Of a stretch of 35,333 nt of DNA, positions 1-6,966 are shown piece after piece. A program made the translations under genes and the position numbers. The stretch comes from Candidatus Ulvibacter alkanivorans (lineage in GTDB: Bacteria; Bacteroidota; Bacteroidia; Flavobacteriales; Flavobacteriaceae): NCBI RefSeq assembly GCF_003333325.1, contig NZ_QOLC01000031.1, positions 1-35,333 on the forward strand, in the 5' to 3' direction. Below the pieces are notes generated by a model. The model was given only the letters and a program-made list of their open reading frames with translations, ran no database searches and was not told the origin of the DNA. The stretch's first letter is position 1, and every line of letters starts with the position of its first letter.

Positions 1-13
1 GTATAAGAGACAG
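1..13 (+). other. Residual Tn5/Nextera adapter (mosaic end) at contig edge
   Basis: The window opens with GTATAAGAGACAG, which is identical to the last 13 bases of the Tn5 mosaic end AGATGTGTATAAGAGACAG used in tagmentation libraries. It sits exactly at base 1, where an untrimmed adapter at a contig end would be. It is therefore almost certainly a library artefact and not genome sequence. The true genome begins at about base 14, and anything upstream of the first gene is unknown. Confidence 0.93.
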
Positions 14-42
14 AAATATTGGGCATGAACGAACAAACGATC

Positions 43-429
43 ATGGATGAAAAAATGAAATACGAGATGGAGTTTCCTATTCAGGTATCTCCCTCACTAT
101 TATACCAATACATCTCAACACCTTCGGGCATGTCTGAGTGGTATGCAGACAACGTAAATTCACGCGGTGAATTCTTCACCTTTATTTGGTCCGGAAGCGA
201 AGAAAAAGCCAAATTACTTGGAAAGAAAAGTCCGGAACGAATTAAATTTCGTTGGGTTGAAGATGAAGACACCGACTATTATTTCGAATTGCGCATTCAG
301 GTCGATGAAATCACCAAAGACGTTTCTCTTATGGTCACCGATTTCGCCGAAGAGGACGAAGTAGAAGAAGGAAAGATGCTTTGGGAAAACATGATCTCAG
401 AACTAAAACAGATACTGGGTTCTACCTAA
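43..429 (+). CDS. START-like domain protein (SRPBCC/AHSA1-like fold)
   Basis: This is a small acidic protein of 128 aa, recognised as the START-like protein widespread in Flavobacteriia; its function is unknown. The motif SPSLLYQYISTPSGMSEWYA near the N-terminus is typical of the helix-grip START/AHSA1 fold, in which the cavity binds a hydrophobic ligand, and the C-terminal helix is at about residues 105-125. I chose the ATG at 43 because it gives the usual family length. In-frame ATG at 25 and TTG at 19 would add 6-8 residues, but they lie beside the adapter remnant, so the upstream context cannot be trusted. It is followed by a promoter-like element and a hairpin before the aminotransferase gene. 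Family call is good; exact start and role are uncertain. Confidence 0.85.
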   Translation: MDEKMKYEMEFPIQVSPSLLYQYISTPSGMSEWYADNVNSRGEFFTFIWSGSEEKAKLLGKKSPERIKFRWVEDEDTDYYFELRIQVDEITKDVSLMVTDFAEEDEVEEGKMLWENMISELKQILGST

Positions 430-447
430 AAACCCTTATAAATATAA

Positions 448-455
448 TATCTTTG
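448..455 (+). promoter_or_regulatory. Bacteroidota -7 element TATCTTTG before aminotransferase
   Basis: TATCTTTG matches the TAnnTTTG consensus. I see no convincing TTG -33 element 17-23 bases upstream. Transcription would start at about 460, placing the hairpin at 458-486 at the very 5' end of the mRNA. Confidence 0.45.
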
Positions 456-457
456 TG

Positions 458-486
458 CCGCCGCTTGAAAAAGAGGCGGTTTTTTT
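458..486 (+). terminator. Hairpin plus T-run directly before the aminotransferase ATG
   Basis: CCGCTT at 461-466 pairs with GAGGCGG-side bases 474-479 (one G-U pair, 7-base loop); alternatively CCGCC at 458-462 pairs with GGCGG at 475-479. A run of seven T follows and abuts the ATG at 487. It looks like an intrinsic terminator for the START-like gene, but it could also be a 5' leader hairpin of the aminotransferase transcript, because a -7 element lies just upstream. Confidence 0.6.
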
Positions 487-1332
487 ATGGTAAATAGTAA
501 CGGACATTTAGTAGCAGAATCAGAAATTTCATTTCATCCAAACAACAGGGGGTTGGCCTATGGCGACGCGGTATTCGAAACCCTGCGCGTGTCGGCCGGT
601 AAGATCTTTTTTTGGGAAGATCACTATTTTAGACTAATGGCTTCTATGCGTATACTTCGTATGGAGATCCCCATGAACTTTACAATGGAGTATTTGGAAG
701 ATGAGGTGCTTAAAACTACTTCGTCTGTTGGGACCGCTCAAGAGACCTACCGCGCAAAAATCTTAGTTTGGCGAGAGGCTGATGGAAAATACAAACCGGA
801 GTCTAACGATATTTCATTCGTGATCACGGCCGAAACATTGCCGCATCCCTTTTATACGTTGCCTAATGTACCTTATGAGGTGGAGTTGTTTAAGGACCAC
901 TATGTAAATTCGGGTTTACTATCCACCTTAAAAACCAACAACAAGGTCTTGAATGTACTTGGTAGTATCTATGCGAAAGAGAATGATTATGCGAATTGCT
1001 TGTTGTTAAACGAGAAGAAACAAGTTGTAGAAGCACTTAACGGGAATATCTTTTTAGTAAAAGGATATACCATTAAAACGCCGCCATTGGAGGATGGTTG
1101 CTTAAATGGAATTCTTCGGAAACAGATCATAAAGATCTTAGGACAGCTGCCCGATTATATTCTTGATGAAACATCGGTCTCACCTTTTGAGCTTCAAAAA
1201 GCGGACGAACTGTTTATAACCAATGTAATTACCGGTATTCAACCGGTTTCTAAATATCGAAAAAAGGAATATGCTTCCGAAGTAGCCAAAGAACTTCTTG
1301 CTAAACTGAATGTAAAAGCTAGATTGGGCTAA
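487..1332 (+). CDS. Class IV aminotransferase (aminodeoxychorismate lyase / branched-chain type)
   Basis: A fold-type IV PLP enzyme of 281 aa. K149, in STLKTNNKVLN, fits the Schiff-base lysine. EALNGNIF at 183-189 corresponds to the EGTxSNIF phosphate-binding segment, PPLEDGCLNGILR at 199-211 to the conserved PPL-GxL-GITR loop, and ELFITNVITGIQPV at 241-254 to the C-terminal signature. The N-terminal NNRGLAYGDAVFETLRV is also typical. The sequence cannot separate PabC (4-amino-4-deoxychorismate lyase, folate pathway) from a branched-chain or D-amino acid aminotransferase; in Bacteroidota this subgroup is often annotated as PabC-like. Its last 4 bases overlap the convergent yqgE-like gene, with no room for a terminator between them. 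Confidence 0.88.
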   Translation: MVNSNGHLVAESEISFHPNNRGLAYGDAVFETLRVSAGKIFFWEDHYFRLMASMRILRMEIPMNFTMEYLEDEVLKTTSSVGTAQETYRAKILVWREADGKYKPESNDISFVITAETLPHPFYTLPNVPYEVELFKDHYVNSGLLSTLKTNNKVLNVLGSIYAKENDYANCLLLNEKKQVVEALNGNIFLVKGYTIKTPPLEDGCLNGILRKQIIKILGQLPDYILDETSVSPFELQKADELFITNVITGIQPVSKYRKKEYASEVAKELLAKLNVKARLG

Positions 1333-1889
1333 TTGAGCGTTGGGTTTTCGGGCGAATTGGACCAAATAAGGTAGTCACCACCAAATTCGATCATTTTTTC
1401 TTTCCAGAAGTTGTCGTTGGACTTCCCAATGATGTCATTTTTATATTTATTTGGAACTACAACCCAACTATGAACTTCCAATTCTTGCTCTAGTTGTTCG
1501 CTGTCCCAGCCCGAATATCCTAAAAAGAATCGAATTTGATCGCTGGTTAGTTTGTCTTCTTCCAGCAATTGTACGATGGCGTTAAAATCGCCACCCCAAT
1601 AAATTCCGTTAGAGATCTCGATACTGTCGGGGATGATCTCCGGTATACGATGTATAAAATACAAGTTGTCTTGCTCTACCGGGCCTCCGTTATATACTTT
1701 TAATGTAGAATTGATCTCTGGAATAAAATCTTTAAGTGTGTATTCTAGTGGTTTGTTAAGGATAAATCCTACAGATCCATTTTCGTTGTATTCTGCCAAC
1801 AGGACTACAGACCTATTGAAAGAAACATCTCCAATAATGGAGGGCTCTGCCACTAACAGAACTCCTTTTTCGGGTTTTAGTGTAGTCAT
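1329..1889 (-). CDS. YqgE/AlgH family protein (DUF179)
   Basis: A protein of 186 aa, the normal length for the YqgE/AlgH family. Family marks are the N-terminal KGVLLVAEPSI, the SVVLLAEYNENGSVGFILNKP block, VYNGGPVEQDNLYFIH, and FFLGYSGWDSEQLEQEL followed by HSWVVVP. It is cytoplasmic, with no signal peptide or membrane segment. The biochemical role is not settled; it was once thought to be a transcriptional regulator of alginate synthesis. The gene is convergent with the aminotransferase and overlaps it by 4 bases. A weak -7-like element (TAATCTTG on the minus strand, 1937-1944) lies upstream, and the HU terminator separates it from the HU gene. Confidence 0.92.
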   Translation of the reverse strand: MTTLKPEKGVLLVAEPSIIGDVSFNRSVVLLAEYNENGSVGFILNKPLEYTLKDFIPEINSTLKVYNGGPVEQDNLYFIHRIPEIIPDSIEISNGIYWGGDFNAIVQLLEEDKLTSDQIRFFLGYSGWDSEQLEQELEVHSWVVVPNKYKNDIIGKSNDNFWKEKMIEFGGDYLIWSNSPENPTLN

Positions 1890-1974
1890 TAAGTTGGTTT
1901 TAGTTAATTAAATCTAAGTTATTTTTTTTGAAAAAGCAAGATTAGCGTACGATCATCCATAAATATCCATGAAT

Positions 1975-2001
1975 AAAAAAACCCTGTCGCAAGGACAGGG
2001 T
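1975..2001 (-). terminator. Intrinsic terminator of the HU gene
   Basis: On the minus strand ACCCTGTC pairs with GACAGGGT (8 bp, 5-base loop) followed by a T-run (the A-run 1975-1980 on the plus strand). It lies 23 bases after the HU stop codon. Confidence 0.9.
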
Positions 2002-2024
2002 CTAGAAAAAATGGTATTGGTTAA

Positions 2025-2297
2025 TTAGTTTACACTGCTCTGTAAATCTGAACCAGCCTTAAATTTCACTACATTTTTTGCAGCGATTTTAATAGTTTTT
2101 CCTGTTTGTGGGTTTCTACCTTCTCTAGCCGCTCTTCTAGAAACTGACCAAGATCCGAAACCTACTAAAGATACTCTGTTTCCTTTTTTTAGTGATTTTT
2201 CAACATTCCCTAAAAAAGATTCTAATGCTTTTTTTGCAGCTGCTTTTGTGATTCCGGCATCTTCTGCCATTCCATCGATTAAATCTGATTTGTTCAT
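2025..2297 (-). CDS. HU family nucleoid-associated DNA-binding protein
   Basis: A 90-aa HU/IHF-type histone-like protein that bends and compacts DNA as a dimer. It begins MNKSDLIDGMAEDAGITK, has the core VSLVGFGSW, and the beta-arm with GRNPQTGK at about residues 60-67, the minor-groove intercalating tip. I chose the ATG at 2297 over an upstream ATG at 2336: the extra 13 residues are Lys/Phe/Gln-rich and not part of the HU fold, and the promoter at 2349-2378 leaves a normal leader. The gene is monocistronic, with its own promoter and strong terminator. Which paralogue it is cannot be told from one window. Confidence 0.95.
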   Translation of the reverse strand: MNKSDLIDGMAEDAGITKAAAKKALESFLGNVEKSLKKGNRVSLVGFGSWSVSRRAAREGRNPQTGKTIKIAAKNVVKFKAGSDLQSSVN

Positions 2298-2348
2298 AGT
2301 TTGCTTTTTAAATTTAAATTGTTGGTTAAACTTCAATTAATTGCTCTA

Positions 2349-2378
2349 CAAATTTAAACGGATTATCGGTTCAAGCAA
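2349..2378 (-). promoter_or_regulatory. HU gene promoter (TTG-N19-TAAATTTG)
   Basis: On the minus strand the -7 element TAAATTTG (2356-2349) is preceded by TTG (2378-2376) with a 19-base spacer, matching the Bacteroidota consensus TTG-N17-23-TAnnTTTG. It lies about 50 bases upstream of the chosen HU start codon. Confidence 0.65.
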
Positions 2379-2403
2379 GGAATGACGGGGTAAATCCGCG
2401 TTA

Positions 2404-2433
2404 TTGTTAATAACTTGGAAGGTTTGTTAATAA
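2404..2433. repeat. Two direct copies of TTGTTAATAA spaced 20 bp
   Basis: TTGTTAATAA occurs at 2404-2413 and 2424-2433, exactly 20 bp apart (about two helical turns). The second copy is embedded in the near-palindrome GGTTTGTTAATAAACC (2421-2436). The site is upstream of the HU promoter and downstream of fmt, so it could be a regulator site for HU. No protein can be assigned. Confidence 0.4.
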
Positions 2434-2482
2434 ACCAACGCCCTTTTTTACCATTTTTAAGGAAATCAGTAGTAGTAAGGGT

Positions 2483-3430
2483 TTACAGAACTTTTGCATC
2501 GGGTTGTACCTCATACCCATTCAACAAGGACACAATATCCATTTTTCGCTTCCCCGGCAATTGCAACTCCTTAATATATACATAGCCATTAGGCACCGCC
2601 ACTTTTAACTCTTTTTTCGTGGTTTCGATAGCTCCAACAGACAGTTCATGCGTTTCTTTTTTTACTTCGGAAGCGTAGATCTTAACCTTTAACCGTTCGT
2701 CTCCGTTCTGCAAATAGGTCCAAGCGACAGGATATGGTGAGAGCCCGCGAATAAATGCATCTATTACTTCTACATCTTGGTTCCAATCGATACGGGTATT
2801 TTCGGTCGTGAGTTTTGGCGCTTCTTTAAATTGCTCCGATTTGGGCTGTAGGGTAGTAGTGACTTCTCCGGATTCTATAGCCTTCACGGTCTTTAGCACC
2901 AAATCACTGCCTTCGTCCATTAACTTGTCATGAAGCGTACCTGCCGTTTCATTTGGAGCGACAGCCACTTCCGAAGCCATGATAATTGCACCGGTATCGA
3001 TCTTTTCATCAATAAAGAATGTTGTTACCCCGGTCGTAGATTCCCTATTTATTACTGCCCAATTGATGGGCGCCGCGCCACGATAGTGAGGTAGGAGGGA
3101 GGCGTGTAGATTAAAAGTTCCGTATGCTGGTAATTGCCATACAACCTTTGGCAGCATTCTAAACGCAACCACGATCTGTAGATTGGCGTTCAGCGCTTTT
3201 AGTTGTTCTATAAACGCTTCGTCCTTTAAGTTCGTAGGCTGCAAAATTGGAAACTTTTGCGTCAAGGCATATTGTTTTACGGCCGAGGGTCGTAACTTTC
3301 GACCACGACCCGCAGGCCGGTCAGGAGCTGTAATAACACCAACTATGTTGCATTTGGCTTCCACCAAGGTCTTTAAAACACCAACCGCAAAATCTGGGGT
3401 GCCCATAAATACGATACGTAACTTCTTCAT
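2483..3430 (-). CDS. fmt: Methionyl-tRNA formyltransferase
   Basis: Formylates the methionine on initiator tRNA using 10-formyltetrahydrofolate. At 315 aa it is full length. The N-terminal formyltransferase domain starts RIVFMGTPDFAV and carries NLHASLLPHYRGAAPI; N107, H109 and D145 (in FIDEKIDTGAII) occupy the positions of the catalytic Asn-His-Asp triad. The C-terminal tRNA-binding domain begins near residue 205. Its ATG overlaps the recQ stop by one base (TAATG), so it is probably translationally coupled to recQ and is the last gene of the AAA-recQ-fmt unit. The gap of about 185 bases to the HU gene holds no clear T-rich terminator for fmt. Confidence 0.96.
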   Translation of the reverse strand: MKKLRIVFMGTPDFAVGVLKTLVEAKCNIVGVITAPDRPAGRGRKLRPSAVKQYALTQKFPILQPTNLKDEAFIEQLKALNANLQIVVAFRMLPKVVWQLPAYGTFNLHASLLPHYRGAAPINWAVINRESTTGVTTFFIDEKIDTGAIIMASEVAVAPNETAGTLHDKLMDEGSDLVLKTVKAIESGEVTTTLQPKSEQFKEAPKLTTENTRIDWNQDVEVIDAFIRGLSPYPVAWTYLQNGDERLKVKIYASEVKKETHELSVGAIETTKKELKVAVPNGYVYIKELQLPGKRKMDIVSLLNGYEVQPDAKVL

Positions 3431-5328
3431 TATGTTTTGTAATACTGATTTCTATTATTGCGTTGTACTCTGCCATGGTCTATTAATAACCTGAGTACGT
3501 ACAAGATCTTAGTTTCTGTAAAGGTACTTTTTTCTGCAAGCGATCTCGAGCTTAGCTCATTTTCTTCTAATAGGATCATTATTTTTTCTGAAATGAGTTG
3601 TGCTTCTTTTTTGGTTACTGTTGTTTCTTGAGACGCGCAAACCGAACATATTCCGCAAGGCTCTTCAACCTCTTCACCAAAATAAGATACAAGTTGTGCA
3701 CTGCGACATTGTTGGTCGTTTTCTATATAACGTAGTACCGAAGCGACTTGCTGTTCTTTTTTCTTATTGAGCTGTTTTACTTCTTTAGCGATGACATTTA
3801 TCGTCTTATCGTCCTCGCGTGGCACTAAAAAAGTTATAGAAGCATCGGTTAAGAATAAGGATAGGTCAACCAATTCATCGCGTTGCATGCGCTGTAATGC
3901 TTCAATAACCTTAGGTACATTTAAACCGGTTTTTTTTGCCACCAATTCTAAATTGATAGCTGTCGATGTTTCAAAAATGCCACCATACATTCGCAAGATC
4001 GTTTTACCCACCACAGAGATCGAGGCGTCACTTTTAAAGTAATCCAATAGTTTTTCCGAAGGGACCAAGAACTGTAGCGCTGTTCTTCTTCCAAATTCTT
4101 TCGATAATTGTATAATAGCAAGACGGTCTAAACTGTTTAATGCATTATAGGTAAGCATCGTGTTTAAATCGTACGTATTACAAAACTCGGTAAAATTAAA
4201 ACTATGAGCGGTAAATTCGCCTTCGCCGTATGGGATCTGAAAATAATTATTCAGTTTTCTATAGACGAGTTTCAAGTCATCGGGTCCGGGAAGCGCTTCT
4301 ATAAATTGTTTTTGAACTAACTTTTTATCGTATGAGTTATATAATAAGATGGCTGCCGCGGGTTGTCCGTCCCGGCCGGCACGACCGGCTTCTTGAAAAT
4401 AGCCTTCCAAGCTCTCAGGCAATTGTATATGTATCACTAATCGAACATCGGCTTTGTCTATTCCCATTCCAAAGGCGTTGGTCGCCACCATAGTTTTTAC
4501 GCTACCTCTCAGCCATTGCTCTAGCCTTTTTTTCTTTTCTTCTTTAGTTACGCCACCATGATAAAAGGTACTGGGAATGCCCAAATGAGTTAGATGATTG
4601 CTAGTTTCTACAGCTGTTTTTCTGCTTCGAACATAAACTATGGCCGAGCCTGTCTTGTTTTTAAGCAATTGTTCGACCCTGTAAAGTTTATCGTCTTCTT
4701 TATACACGCGATAGGCAATATTGGGACGCACAAAAGAATTCTGGATAACCTCAGGCAATTCTAATTGAAGTTCAGCAATCGTGTCGGTTAAGACTTCGGG
4801 AGTTGCTGTAGCTGTTAAGGCAATTATTGGAACTAACGGATGTAACTCTCTTAGCACCGTAATATTTTTATAGGCCGGTCTAAAATCGTTCCCCCATTGG
4901 GAGATACAATGTGCTTCATCTACGGCGATCAAGTTTACAGGCATTTCACGAATGGCGTTTTGCACCATTTCTTGTTGCAAACGTTCGGGCGACACGTATA
5001 GAAACTTATAATTTCCATAAATGGCATTATCTAACAAAGTGCGTAGTGTGTCTATTGAGATGCCTCCGGTAATAGAAAGTGCCTTTATACCGATATTCTT
5101 TAGTGCTTGCACCTGATCTTGCATTAATGCCACCAGTGGTGAGACTACGATACAAATTCCATCTTGTGCCATAGCAGGTACTTGAAAGCAAATCGATTTT
5201 CCTCCGCCGGTGGGTAGTAATGCCACTGTGTCCTTCCCATTGAGTATCGACTCTATGATCTCGGCTTGTTTTGGTCTAAAACCGGCATGGCCCCAATAGT
5301 GGTTTAAGATATGTAATGGCGATTTCAA
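3430..5328 (-). CDS. recQ: RecQ-family ATP-dependent DNA helicase
   Basis: A 3'-5' superfamily 2 helicase for recombination and repair, 632 aa. Motif I LLPTGGGKS is at 38-45, DEAH at 137-140, LTATATP at 171-177, and motif VI QEAGRAGRDG at 312-321. The zinc-binding cysteines C541, C558, C561 and C564 (C-x16-C-x2-C-x2-C) sit far downstream of the helicase core, after a region of about 190 residues that probably holds winged-helix folds; a short helical tail follows and no HRDC domain is evident. The start is TTG at 5328: the next in-frame Met is residue 53, after the Walker A motif, so TTG is forced. TTGA overlaps the stop of the AAA gene by 4 bases, and the 3' end overlaps fmt by 1 base. Confidence 0.95.
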   Translation of the reverse strand: MKSPLHILNHYWGHAGFRPKQAEIIESILNGKDTVALLPTGGGKSICFQVPAMAQDGICIVVSPLVALMQDQVQALKNIGIKALSITGGISIDTLRTLLDNAIYGNYKFLYVSPERLQQEMVQNAIREMPVNLIAVDEAHCISQWGNDFRPAYKNITVLRELHPLVPIIALTATATPEVLTDTIAELQLELPEVIQNSFVRPNIAYRVYKEDDKLYRVEQLLKNKTGSAIVYVRSRKTAVETSNHLTHLGIPSTFYHGGVTKEEKKKRLEQWLRGSVKTMVATNAFGMGIDKADVRLVIHIQLPESLEGYFQEAGRAGRDGQPAAAILLYNSYDKKLVQKQFIEALPGPDDLKLVYRKLNNYFQIPYGEGEFTAHSFNFTEFCNTYDLNTMLTYNALNSLDRLAIIQLSKEFGRRTALQFLVPSEKLLDYFKSDASISVVGKTILRMYGGIFETSTAINLELVAKKTGLNVPKVIEALQRMQRDELVDLSLFLTDASITFLVPREDDKTINVIAKEVKQLNKKKEQQVASVLRYIENDQQCRSAQLVSYFGEEVEEPCGICSVCASQETTVTKKEAQLISEKIMILLEENELSSRSLAEKSTFTETKILYVLRLLIDHGRVQRNNRNQYYKT

Positions 5329-5870
5329 TCTGTGTGCTTCAGTTTTTCTAAGATATAGTTGGCGCGGTCTTCAATAGTTCCTATAGGCACTTCGCACACG
5401 TCATAGCCGTATGCACGATACGCTTTCCCAAGAAAATCGAAAATAAGTGTTGCTTGTTCAAAGGATTCATACCGCTCATTGTCGGAAGTATAGATTGATT
5501 CCCATGGAGGCAACAAGAACACATGGTCGTATGTAAATTGTTTACATGTATCTGAAAAAGAATCGGGGTAGGAAACAGCGATATAGTCCATATAGGCAGT
5601 AATATCGGGCAGTCCGCGGTCATAGAACACATGGTCCTTTGCATGTTCATCTGCCTTAAAGAATTGCGCTAATCGGCCTTCCATCAATTTTTCGCTAAAC
5701 AGCACAGGTTCTTGTAAAAAAAGCTGATCAATCCCTTCCTTTTGGGCTGCAAGAATGACTTCTCTAGAAATTTCGTGAAGGCATGTATGTCCCAGATTCT
5801 CAAGATGACTAATAAGCGTGGTCTTACCAGATCCAGGTCCTCCAGTGATTACTATTCTTTTCGTTTTCAA
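5325..5870 (-). CDS. Small P-loop ATPase/kinase-like protein (AAA_28 type)
   Basis: A 181-aa P-loop protein with Walker A GGPGSGKTTL at residues 10-19 and a likely kinase DRG motif (FYDRGLPD, about 83-90). The layout resembles the AAA_28 / nicotinamide riboside kinase-like group, small ATPases that may phosphorylate a small molecule; the substrate is unknown. The start codon is TTG at 5870: no ATG lies between it and the P-loop, nor close upstream, so the choice is forced. It is the first gene of the AAA-recQ-fmt unit and overlaps recQ by 4 bases. The link to RecQ is by context only, so a repair role is not shown. It is transcribed away from the DUF493 gene across an 81-base divergent gap. 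Confidence 0.85.
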   Translation of the reverse strand: MKTKRIVITGGPGSGKTTLISHLENLGHTCLHEISREVILAAQKEGIDQLFLQEPVLFSEKLMEGRLAQFFKADEHAKDHVFYDRGLPDITAYMDYIAVSYPDSFSDTCKQFTYDHVFLLPPWESIYTSDNERYESFEQATLIFDFLGKAYRAYGYDVCEVPIGTIEDRANYILEKLKHTD

Positions 5871-5920
5871 GTATGATGCTTTTCTACAAATTACGTGAAT
5901 ATTTATTGATCTTGAAAGTG

Positions 5921-5928
5921 TATCTTTG
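5921..5928 (+). promoter_or_regulatory. -7 element TATCTTTG for the DUF493 unit
   Basis: Exact TAnnTTTG match 23 bases before the DUF493 ATG, in the divergent gap with the AAA gene. No TTG is found at the preferred -33 spacing. Confidence 0.5.
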
Positions 5929-5951
5929 CCTTACATTAAATACATTTTTGC

Positions 5952-6242
5952 ATGTCGGATAAGAAAAAAACTGAAGAATTTTACAAACGGTTACACAGCC
6001 AGTTAGAAGAGGATACGCAATGGCCTTCGCCGTATTTATATAAATTTATAGTACCTGCCAGTAATGAAAAGATCGCCGAGATAGAGCGTATTTTCGACAA
6101 TACCGGTGCCACAATTCAAACTAGGGATTCCTCCAAAGGGAATTATACTAGTGTTTCTATAAAAGTTACCATGGCCTCACCCGAAGCCGTTATAGAAAAA
6201 TATCAAGAAGTTTCTAAGGTGGAAGGTGTTATTTCCCTTTAA
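5952..6242 (+). CDS. DUF493 (YbeD-like) family protein
   Basis: A 96-aa protein of the DUF493/YbeD family with a compact ferredoxin-like fold. Recognisable parts are WPSPYLYKFIVPASNEKIAEIE, the central beta-alpha unit, and the terminal YTSVSIKVTMASPEAVIEKYQEV segment. Members are small cytoplasmic proteins resembling allosteric regulatory domains; no reaction is known. It is the first gene of a probable DUF493-DUF4290-murA unit (68- and 17-base gaps), although the 68-base gap could hold a weak second promoter. Confidence 0.9.
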   Translation: MSDKKKTEEFYKRLHSQLEEDTQWPSPYLYKFIVPASNEKIAEIERIFDNTGATIQTRDSSKGNYTSVSIKVTMASPEAVIEKYQEVSKVEGVISL

Positions 6243-6310
6243 TTTTAGTATTTTGCATACCATATTTACTTCAGTAGAACAAACCCCTACTTTCCTTAAA
6301 AAAATTAATT

Positions 6311-6949
6311 TTGATTGACGCTATAGAATACAATACAGAACGCCCGCATTTAATTATACCGGAGTACGGTCGCCATATTCAAAAAATGGTAGATTATGCC
6401 GTTTCGCTCGAAGATCGTGACGAACGCAATAAAGTGGCGAAAAGCATCATTTCGGTGATGGGTAATTTAAATCCGCATCTACGCGATGTACCCGATTTTC
6501 AACATAAACTGTGGGATCAGTTATTTATCATATCCGACTTCAAATTGGACGTGGACTCTCCTTTCGATAAACCTTCCAGGGAAGAACTTACCGAACGCCC
6601 GGAAACCTTAAAATATCCACAAAATCATCCCAAATATCGTTTCTACGGAAACAATATAAAGCGCATGATCGATGTGGCGGTAAATTGGGAAGAAGGAGAT
6701 AAAAAAGAAGGTCTTATTCTTACCATTGCCAACCATATGAAAAAGTGTTTCTTGAATTGGAACAAGGACACTGTTGAAGACGACGTGATATTCTCGCATT
6801 TGTATGAACTTTCCGAAGGGAAGATCAACCTTAAAAATAGTGATGAAGACCTTCGCGATGCGCAAAAGTTGATGAAGAATAAAAAACGCTTCAGCAATAC
6901 CAACACCAAAAAGAACTACAAAAGCAACCGAGGCCGTAAGCGCTACTAA
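6311..6949 (+). CDS. DUF4290 domain protein
   Basis: A 212-aa protein of the Bacteroidota-restricted DUF4290 family, function unknown. Conserved blocks are EYNTERPHLIIPEYGRHIQ at the start, SVMGNLNPHLRDVPDFQHKL, and KYRFYGNNIKRMIDVA, then a strongly basic disordered tail from about residue 188 rich in Lys, Arg and Asn, suggesting nucleic-acid or ribosome contact. The start is TTG at 6311: the family conserves the region directly after it (IDAIEYNTERP), and no ATG precedes. It lies 17 bases before murA, and the adjacency with murA suggests co-expression. No membrane segment or catalytic motif is visible. Confidence 0.9.
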   Translation: MIDAIEYNTERPHLIIPEYGRHIQKMVDYAVSLEDRDERNKVAKSIISVMGNLNPHLRDVPDFQHKLWDQLFIISDFKLDVDSPFDKPSREELTERPETLKYPQNHPKYRFYGNNIKRMIDVAVNWEEGDKKEGLILTIANHMKKCFLNWNKDTVEDDVIFSHLYELSEGKINLKNSDEDLRDAQKLMKNKKRFSNTNTKKNYKSNRGRKRY

Positions 6950-6966
6950 AACATTTACCATTATTT

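Noticed and set aside
2298..2336. Upstream ATG at 2336 extending the HU protein by 13 residues
   Set aside because: The extra residues are AT-rich coded and lie outside the HU fold, and the transcript probably begins only about 10 bases before it.
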